The notes under the pieces were generated by a model. It saw only the letters and a program-made list of their open reading frames with translations. It ran no database searches and was not told the DNA's origin. Made by a program: the position numbers and the translations under genes. A stretch of DNA of 10,839 bases from DATBMY01 sp036554605 (lineage in GTDB: Bacteria > Acidobacteriota > Blastocatellia > UBA7656), in assembly GCA_036554605.1 (NCBI GenBank), contig DATBMY010000084.1, forward strand, positions 1-10,839, read 5' to 3'. Within the stretch, counting starts at the first letter, position 1. Every line of letters begins with the position of its first letter. This document shows, piece after piece, positions 5,817-10,839 of the stretch.

Positions 5817-6775
5817 TTGATCCTCCTGAAGTAAAAGTAAATGGCGAGCCCGATTATCAGCATCGCCATGAGCGTCCCGATGTATCCGAACCGCCACTTA
5901 AGCTCGGGCATATAGTCAAAGTTCATACCGTATATGCCCGCTACGAGAGTCACCGACATCAGTATCGTCGAAATTGAGGTCAGCCGCTTCATGACCATGT
6001 TCATGCGATTGCCCGATATCGACAGGTACGCGTCCATGGTCGAGCCGATCATGTCTCGCAGCGTGTCGATGGTGTCGGCGGTTCGTATCAGATGGTCGAA
6101 CACGTCCTGAAAATAGACTTGAGTCTCTCGCGAAAAGATCGGCTGCTCGCGCCTCAGCAGCGTATTGAAGACGTCGCGCAGCGGCGTGACCGAGCGCCTC
6201 AAAAAGAGCAGCTCTTTCTTGATCCGAAATATCTCTTCTATCGCCTCCGGTTTGAATTCCACGAAGAGGTGATCCTCGAGGTCGTCCATCCTGTCCGACA
6301 GCGCGTCGAGCAGAGGCATGTAATCGTCGACTATCGTGTCTATGAGTATGTAGGCGAGCAATCCGGTCCCGCGCTCGGCAAGGTCGGTCCACTCCGGCCA
6401 TAATCGCTCGGCGGTCTTGATCGCCCTTATTGGCTGGCTGTGGACGGTGACTACATAGTTCTTACCAAGAAATATGTTCAGCTCTTTTAGTTCGAGGTGG
6501 CGGCCCAGAATGAGCGAGGCTTCATATAAAACGATGAAGTAATAGCCCTGATACTCTTCGACCTTCGGGCGTTGATGCTCGTTGCGACAGTCTTCTATTG
6601 ATAGATGATGAAACCTGAATTCTTCGGCGAGCCTGTCAAAGTCTTCGCTCGTCGGGTCCGCGACATCGACCCATACGACCGTATTCTCGATCTCGCAGGC
6701 CTCGCTTATGCCCTCCGGGTCGCTGATGGTGGAAAACTTTTTGGACGGCTTATCGAGGACTATCGTTCTGATCAT
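5807..6775 (-). CDS. corA: CorA-type magnesium/cobalt transporter
   Basis: CorA forms a pentameric inner-membrane channel for Mg2+ (also Co2+, Ni2+) uptake, gated by Mg2+ bound between the cytoplasmic domains. The 322-residue length is usual. The cytoplasmic alpha/beta domain spans about 1-145, the long helical 'stalk' about 145-270. Helix TM1 (about 265-284) ends with the signature YGMN at 282-285. The periplasmic loop carries the classic MPEL (289-292), TM2 lies at about 297-316, and the basic end RRIKWL resembles the KRRxWL end of the family. All key elements are intact. The ATG at 6775 has only a weak GAGA upstream. The gene is first in a two-gene minus-strand unit with the small membrane protein, and it is divergent from the FG-GAP protein gene. 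I saw no Mg2+-sensing leader element in the 175 bp upstream. Confidence 0.95.
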   Translation of the reverse strand: MIRTIVLDKPSKKFSTISDPEGISEACEIENTVVWVDVADPTSEDFDRLAEEFRFHHLSIEDCRNEHQRPKVEEYQGYYFIVLYEASLILGRHLELKELNIFLGKNYVVTVHSQPIRAIKTAERLWPEWTDLAERGTGLLAYILIDTIVDDYMPLLDALSDRMDDLEDHLFVEFKPEAIEEIFRIKKELLFLRRSVTPLRDVFNTLLRREQPIFSRETQVYFQDVFDHLIRTADTIDTLRDMIGSTMDAYLSISGNRMNMVMKRLTSISTILMSVTLVAGIYGMNFDYMPELKWRFGYIGTLMAMLIIGLAIYFYFRRIKWL

Positions 6776-6950
6776 AGTTTTTCTCGATTACGCGAAAGCA
6801 GGCTATGCGAAATCTCTCACGCTTCGGCTCGCGAGTCAATTTTTTTAATCAGCATGGAAGAAACCGGCGGCCGGCCGCGTCTAAGGTTAGAAATCGCGCC
6901 CGCATGAAAGCGGCCGTGCCGGTATAGTCTTCGCCGAGATAGGAGAGAGC
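6776..6950. other. Divergent intergenic region, corA / FG-GAP gene
   Basis: This holds control elements for both flanking genes. A 12-bp perfect palindrome, GCGGCCGGCCGC, lies at 6867-6878 and might be an operator. A TATAGT at 6923-6928 is a possible -10 for the FG-GAP gene, but no good -35 accompanies it. An A/T run at 6840-6848 sits beside the candidate corA -35. Confidence 0.35.
6811..6839 (-). promoter_or_regulatory. Candidate corA promoter
   Basis: On the minus strand TTGACT (6834-6839), 17 bases, then GAGATT (6811-6816). The -35 is good (five of six) and is preceded by an A-rich run resembling an UP element. The -10 is poor (three of six), so an activator may be needed or the call may be wrong. 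Confidence 0.3.
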
Positions 6951-8162
6951 ATGAAAAGTGTACTTGCAGCGCTGACCCTCATTGCAGCAGTCCAGTTCGC
7001 ATCCGTGCAGACTGCCCATCAAGCCGCATCTCCGGCGCTCAGGCAGCCCGCGTTCACCGCCGTTCAGGGCTCGCCTATTCGCGTAGGCCCAATGGCCGGA
7101 GAGCCCGCCGTGGGCGACTGCAATGGAGATGGAAATCTCGATATAGTGCTGGCCTGCGGCACCTGTTGCGGCTCGCAGCCAAGCCCCGAAAGCGGGCACG
7201 TGGTTGTGCTGGCCGGAGATGGGCGGGGAGGGTTTACTCCGGCTAAAGGATCTCCGATCAAAGTAGCGCCGTCGGCCCGTAAGATCGCGCTCGGAGACGT
7301 AAACCGAGACCGGCGGCTCGATATACTGGTCGCTCAGCACGACAGCTATGACATAACGGTGCTGCTGGGCGATGGACGGGGGCAGTTCACAACCGCGCCC
7401 GCGTCACCGGTTGCGGCCGCGAGCGGCCCGCGCGCCCACACGCACGACATCACGACCGCCGATGTGAACGGCGACGGCAATCTCGACGTGCTGACTACCA
7501 ACGCGAACGACAACAGCATCTCGATACTGCTCGGAGACGGGACCGGCCGTTTCAGCCCCGCCGAAGGCTCGCCGGTTCGCGCGGGACGGCATCCTTACGA
7601 CGTCGTTTCAATCAACGACGTGAACGCGGACGGCAAGCTCGATCTGATTACGCCAAATATACATGCCAATGGCGTGACGGTCATGCTGGGGGATGGTCGC
7701 GGGAGGTTTGCGGCCTCGAACGGCTCTCCCTTCCCTCTCGGCCCGCGGCCCGGCTACGTCGCGGTCGAAGACGTTAACGGCGACGGGAAGCTTGATATAG
7801 TCGCGACCCACGATGACGACCCGCTGGTGGCGGTGCTTTTCGGCGACGGCCGTGGAGGGTTTCAACCCGCGCCTTACTCTCCGCTGCGCACCCCGCACAC
7901 GGTCTGGGGGACGGCACTCGCGGACATGAACCGCGACGGCAGGAAAGATATTGTCCTTGCAAGCCCACTCGGCCACGGCCTCCTGGTTATGCTTGGCGAC
8001 GGCAAGGGAGGGTTCGAGCCGGCGGCCAGCGGGTTGATCCCCGCCGGTAAGCTGACAAATTACGTCGCGCTCGGCGATTTCAACAACGACGGCCGCCCCG
8101 ACATAGTCGCGAGCAACTACGCGAGCGGAGATGTTGCGGTATTCCTGAACTCGACACGATAA
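6951..8162 (+). CDS. Secreted FG-GAP/VCBS-repeat protein, seven-bladed beta-propeller
   Basis: A 403-residue exported protein built almost wholly from FG-GAP-type repeats. After a signal peptide (about 1-22, cleavage near VQTA) come seven Ca2+-binding loops of the form D-x-N-x-D-G-x-x-D, starting at residues 56, 116, 171, 223, 274, 325 and 376. The spacing settles at 51-52 residues. Six are followed by a GDGxGxF turn (89, 140, 195, 247, 298, 349), and a Ser-Pro pair recurs a few residues after the Phe in most blades. The last blade lacks that turn and ends VFLNSTR. The N-terminal FTAVQGSPIRVG probably completes it, closing the ring as in other seven-bladed propellers. The second loop is degenerate (Asp-Arg-Arg in place of Asp-Gly). 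A cysteine-rich insertion (ACGTCCG, 68-74) breaks the first blade. AGGAG at 6941-6945 fixes the start. Ligand binding at the surface is likely; no catalytic motif is visible. Confidence 0.9.
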   Translation: MKSVLAALTLIAAVQFASVQTAHQAASPALRQPAFTAVQGSPIRVGPMAGEPAVGDCNGDGNLDIVLACGTCCGSQPSPESGHVVVLAGDGRGGFTPAKGSPIKVAPSARKIALGDVNRDRRLDILVAQHDSYDITVLLGDGRGQFTTAPASPVAAASGPRAHTHDITTADVNGDGNLDVLTTNANDNSISILLGDGTGRFSPAEGSPVRAGRHPYDVVSINDVNADGKLDLITPNIHANGVTVMLGDGRGRFAASNGSPFPLGPRPGYVAVEDVNGDGKLDIVATHDDDPLVAVLFGDGRGGFQPAPYSPLRTPHTVWGTALADMNRDGRKDIVLASPLGHGLLVMLGDGKGGFEPAASGLIPAGKLTNYVALGDFNNDGRPDIVASNYASGDVAVFLNSTR

Positions 8163-8177
8163 GCAAAACGGTCCGAC

Positions 8178-8242
8178 GATAAAGGGCGCGAAGATTGAGA
8201 AAAGATCACAATGTTTTTTCCTCAATCTTCGCGCCCTTTGTC
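8178..8242. terminator. Bidirectional terminator between convergent genes
   Basis: AAAGGGCGCGAAGATTGAG (8181-8199) has an exact reverse complement at 8221-8239. Three more outer pairs (one G-U) extend the stem to 8178/8242. The 21-base loop holds AAAA and TTTTTT, which can lengthen the stem further. Each arm starts or ends with AAA/TTT, so both strands give a hairpin followed by U-rich RNA. It lies between the FG-GAP gene and the peptidase gene, 15 bp from each stop. Confidence 0.85.
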
Positions 8243-8256
8243 TTATGTTCAAGTCC

Positions 8257-10521
8257 CTACGGTTTTGTAAACAGGACTTTGTTACGAGAAGTGAGCCCGG
8301 TCGAAGTCTCGACCGTTATCTCCACCGTCTCATTTGAATCTACTTTCTTCAGACCTTTCTTTGCCGTGAGCATGCCGGACGGGTTGGCGCTGTCGTTCTT
8401 GGTCTTCTGCGCCTTGCCGTTGACCACTATTTTCGCTCCGTTGTCGAATAGAATCCCCTCGACAAAGAGCTTCTTCTTTGAAGAAGTGACGTTGGTGATC
8501 GTGGGCAATATGGGGGCGTTTATTGATTGCAAGGCAGGCATCGCCATAATGATGCCCGCGCCCGAGTCGCGGTCGACGCCCGGCTCGCCTATGTCGATGG
8601 CAGTTGAAGCGAGCGCGGTCCTCACCTGCGAGGCGGTGAGGTTCTTGTTTGCCGACAGCAACAGCGCGGCAATAGCGGCGGCGTGCGGAGATGCCGCCGA
8701 AGTCCCAAAGAAAACGCTGAAGCCCGGCGTCGCCGTAGATACGCCATCGGCGGCCGAAAAGTCCGGCTTCTCCCTGAGCGTCCCGCCGGTAGCGAGCAGA
8801 TTGCCCGGCGTGATCTGGCTGCCGTCGCCGTTATAAAAGATTCGACGGCCGCCATCCGAGCTAAAGAGCTCGACGCTCTCGCCGCCGCCAAAAACGCCTC
8901 CCGCCCCAAGCGCCGACCCGGCTTCCACCGCGCCGACCGCAAAGGCATCAACCGCGGTGCAGTGACCATAAGCCGCGCCCTCGGTGCTTTGGCGCAACCG
9001 CCCTCCGAAGAGGTGTATCGACAAAAAGCGGTCTTCCCCGGCGAACTTGACTATCGCGATAAACTCGCCGGGAAGCGCGCCGGCCGCCTCAATCGGGTCG
9101 TCGTCCCCATCCTGCACGTCTTCCGAAAAGTCGACAACCTTCGTGCCTGTAGGATCGACGATATACAGGTCATAGTCATTGCTCGACACGCCGATCGGGT
9201 CCGACCATTGGAAGATCGCTATAGAATCACCGCCCAGGACTTCGTTGAGATCGGTATCCACGGCGAAATCATGTATGTCAGGATCTCCGGCCAGCGGCTT
9301 GAAATTACCTTCCCAGGTCGATGAGGTATCCCTTGTCTTATTGCCCAGGTTTCCGACCGAAGAAAAATATAATGCTCCGTCGGCGGTCACTTCCTTGACC
9401 GCCTGCTTGGGAAGACCTCCGTTGACCACCGAATCAATGCTGGAAGCTTGCCCATCCTGAAAAGCCGTCTCTCCAAGATAGATCACATCGTCGACGATTA
9501 TGTCGCAGTCGTATTCAAATCGCAGATCGCGAATATTCTTGGCGAACTGCTCCATGCCGCCCGCCGCCGTGGCAAAGAACAACTGCGCGTTCGGGGCGAT
9601 GTCGTAAATGATCTCCATCATCGCCGTCCCTTCGGTGCCTTCTCCATCTTGATCCGGCAATACCGTTATATTCGGCGGAAGATCCCCCGACGCTTGCAAG
9701 CTCGCCAACGAGTCAACGCCGTTCGATATGACGCCGATCTTCACGCCCGTCCCCGTATGCCCATAAAAATCGCGCGCTTCGAGCACGCGATGGGCGAGCG
9801 CGCCTTCCGACACGTTGATAGCCGTTGGAGATACGTTTTCCCGCGCGGCAGATTCGGCCCTTGAAATCATCGAGCGAAGCCGAGCGCGCAGCACTTCGTC
9901 AGACTCATATTGCGATGAGCCCGAACCGCCGTCCGATTGAGGGCTCACGCGGCCAGTAGAATGCGTGATGTACTGCGCGGCATTCCTGACGCTTCTTATC
10001 TCGGGGAGGGCCGCTATTTCCTCGACCGCGCTCAAATCGATGCGGGCGCGTATGTGCCGCCCGACCGTGTTTATTATCTCCGCTCCGCGCCCCTCAAGCT
10101 CATTCCTGAGCTTGCGGCCGATCTGCTGGCCTGCTCCTATATTTGCTTGAATATCGACGAGCGCCTTGCCGTTTCTCATAATCGCGGAGTGTGACCTCAA
10201 AGATCCAACCCCCGCGGCGGTAGGCAGGCCCCGCCGCGCGCGCGACGCATGAAGCAAGCGCGATTCGATCTTTCGTTGCTCGGGCGTGCGCGCGGCTTTC
10301 GCTTCCCGCAGCGCCTTAATCTGCCGCGCCGCGTTAGCCGATAACCTGACGCCGCGCTCGTTGCCCTGATCCTTTGGCACGCTCGCCTCTCCCGGCGCAA
10401 GCGGGATAAGGACCGTAAGCGACAGCATTAAAATTGAGGTAATAATTGCAGCGAGCCGATGGCTCGAACCGCGGCCTTTCGCGCCAGCATTGGCTGGCCC
10501 CGTGTTATTGAACTTTCTCAT
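8257..10521 (-). CDS. Secreted S8/S53-superfamily serine peptidase with sedolisin-like active site and C-terminal IPT/TIG-like domain
   Basis: A 754-residue exported peptidase. AGGAGG at 10526-10531, four bases upstream, picks the ATG at 10521 over a TTG at 10578. Layout: a long signal peptide (hydrophobic core about 23-43, cleavage near GEAS), a basic propeptide region (about 48-190), a subtilase-like domain (about 240-665) and a beta-sandwich tail (about 670-754, PTITNVTSSKKKLFVEG onward) like IPT/TIG domains. The nucleophile is Ser-608 in FFGTSAASPH and the oxyanion Asn is 391 in SSVGN. The usual Asp strand reads GVISNGVD (264-270), and the usual His-Gly-Thr reads Glu-Gly-Thr (Glu-297), with Glu-303, Asp-307 (YDIAPNA) and Asp-344/345 (VDD) nearby. 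This fits the S53-like branch with a Ser-Glu-Asp arrangement rather than a classical subtilisin. A beta-rich insert (about 400-510) separates Asn from Ser. It is probably monocistronic. Confidence 0.88.
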   Translation of the reverse strand: MRKFNNTGPANAGAKGRGSSHRLAAIITSILMLSLTVLIPLAPGEASVPKDQGNERGVRLSANAARQIKALREAKAARTPEQRKIESRLLHASRARRGLPTAAGVGSLRSHSAIMRNGKALVDIQANIGAGQQIGRKLRNELEGRGAEIINTVGRHIRARIDLSAVEEIAALPEIRSVRNAAQYITHSTGRVSPQSDGGSGSSQYESDEVLRARLRSMISRAESAARENVSPTAINVSEGALAHRVLEARDFYGHTGTGVKIGVISNGVDSLASLQASGDLPPNITVLPDQDGEGTEGTAMMEIIYDIAPNAQLFFATAAGGMEQFAKNIRDLRFEYDCDIIVDDVIYLGETAFQDGQASSIDSVVNGGLPKQAVKEVTADGALYFSSVGNLGNKTRDTSSTWEGNFKPLAGDPDIHDFAVDTDLNEVLGGDSIAIFQWSDPIGVSSNDYDLYIVDPTGTKVVDFSEDVQDGDDDPIEAAGALPGEFIAIVKFAGEDRFLSIHLFGGRLRQSTEGAAYGHCTAVDAFAVGAVEAGSALGAGGVFGGGESVELFSSDGGRRIFYNGDGSQITPGNLLATGGTLREKPDFSAADGVSTATPGFSVFFGTSAASPHAAAIAALLLSANKNLTASQVRTALASTAIDIGEPGVDRDSGAGIIMAMPALQSINAPILPTITNVTSSKKKLFVEGILFDNGAKIVVNGKAQKTKNDSANPSGMLTAKKGLKKVDSNETVEITVETSTGLTSRNKVLFTKP

Positions 10522-10559
10522 ACAGCCTCCTGAAGTGTTCGCCTGTTGGTTTAAAACAT

Positions 10560-10578
10560 TTGCCGGGATTGCCGGCAA
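10560..10578 (-). promoter_or_regulatory. Leader hairpin in the peptidase mRNA
   Basis: TTGCCGG and CCGGCAA form a perfect 7-bp stem with a 5-base loop. On the minus strand it is followed by ATGTTTTAAAC, so it resembles a weak terminator or attenuator within the predicted 140-base leader, about 40 bases before the start codon. It may equally just stabilise the mRNA end. Confidence 0.35.
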
Positions 10579-10669
10579 CTATTTCGGGCGAGTCAGGTCA
10601 ATGGTTCTTGCTTGCCAGTCGAGGTCTGTCTTTGGACGGGAGAGGGACCGCTTCTGACTGACAAGCGTG

Positions 10670-10697
10670 ATTATACCATCAGACCGGCGCGGCTCAA
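10670..10697 (-). promoter_or_regulatory. Consensus extended -10 promoter for the peptidase gene
   Basis: On the minus strand TTGAGC (10692-10697), 16 bases, then TATAAT (10670-10675), preceded directly by TGG (extended -10). The -10 is a perfect consensus. Transcription would start near 10663, giving a leader of about 140 bases. This is the best promoter in the window. Confidence 0.75.
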
Positions 10698-10754
10698 GCA
10701 TCACAATAAACTAACAACATGATCTCGGGCGCGCCGGTTCGCCACCTTTGACCT

Positions 10755-10839
10755 TCAACCGGGGATTGGTGGAATCTCTATGCGCAGATCGGGCTCGTTA
10801 TGGATAAAGGTTATCTGGAGCGTCCCCGCAACATCGCCC
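10755..10839 (-). CDS. Possible 3' end of a minus-strand gene entering from the right edge
   Basis: The minus strand is open from the edge for 27 codons to a TGA at 10755. The peptide ends ITFIHNEPDLRIEIPPIPG, an alternating polar/hydrophobic run that looks like real protein. I cannot assign a family. The opposite strand offers a rival reading: an ATG at 10780 with GGTGGA before it and 20 open codons to the edge. The minus-strand reading looks more protein-like to me, but the evidence is thin. If it is real, the peptidase promoter lies 58 bp downstream of its stop. Confidence 0.4.
   Translation of the reverse strand, partial: GDVAGTLQITFIHNEPDLRIEIPPIPG

Noticed and set aside
5817..5897. Upstream extension of the small membrane protein frame into corA (to 5897).
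   Set aside because: Those codons are the corA second membrane helix read out of frame. The Shine-Dalgarno at 5822-5827 points to the GTG at 5816.
6867..6878. GCGGCCGGCCGC palindrome between corA and the FG-GAP gene as an operator.
   Set aside because: Short all-GC palindromes are common by chance in GC-rich DNA; kept only as a note in the intergenic entry.
8195..8836. Plus-strand open frame of 213 codons over the 3' end of the peptidase gene.
   Set aside because: It is antisense to the peptidase catalytic and tail domains, begins inside the terminator hairpin and has no ribosome site.
10522..10578. N-terminal extension of the peptidase to a TTG at 10578.
   Set aside because: The extra 19 residues precede a proper signal peptide, and the AGGAGG at 10526-10531 serves the ATG at 10521.

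Overview
The window looks like chromosomal DNA of an Acidobacteriota member, probably from the Blastocatellia side. The main reason is a tandem pair of secreted proteins carrying the 'VWFA-related Acidobacterial domain' (TIGR03436 type). Moderately high GC, compact gene spacing, many exported proteins and a peptidase ending in an IPT/TIG-like domain fit that view. The taxonomic call is inference. I see no rRNA, tRNA, CRISPR array, transposase, integrase or phage gene.

Layout, left to right. (1) 1-1381, minus strand: an ALG5/DPM1-like family 2 glycosyltransferase, followed 25 bp later by a secreted protein of unknown function that runs off the left edge. (2) 1382-1731: a divergent control region with one good promoter per strand, a 15-bp palindrome, and a hairpin that could hide the ribosome binding site of the next gene. 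(3) 1732-4032, plus strand: two tandem paralogous secreted VWA proteins, separated by a 183-bp spacer packed with hairpins and closed by a strong rho-independent terminator at 4066-4100. (4) 4158-6775: a divalent-cation block. A CNNM/CorC/HlyC-type membrane protein (plus) converges on a minus-strand pair, corA and a 100-residue tail-anchored protein that overlaps corA by 10 bp. (5) 6951-8162, plus: a secreted seven-repeat FG-GAP/VCBS beta-propeller protein. (6) A long perfect hairpin at 8178-8242 sits between convergent genes. (7) 8257-10521, minus: a secreted S8/S53-type serine peptidase with Glu where subtilisins have the catalytic His, driven by a consensus extended -10 promoter at 10670-10697. 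(8) 10755-10839: probably the last 27 codons of another minus-strand gene.

How the genes relate. The cation block is the most coherent part: CorA imports Mg2+/Co2+ and CNNM/CorC proteins are tied to Mg2+/Co2+ export or resistance, so uptake and efflux genes face each other. The left-hand unknown protein, the two VWA proteins, the propeller protein and the peptidase all carry signal peptides. They look like cell-surface or periplasmic housekeeping rather than one defined system. I found no convincing new multi-gene defence, mobile or biosynthetic system. The best leads are the small protein coupled to corA, the modified peptidase active site, the hairpin cluster between the VWA genes and the two control regions with long leaders.
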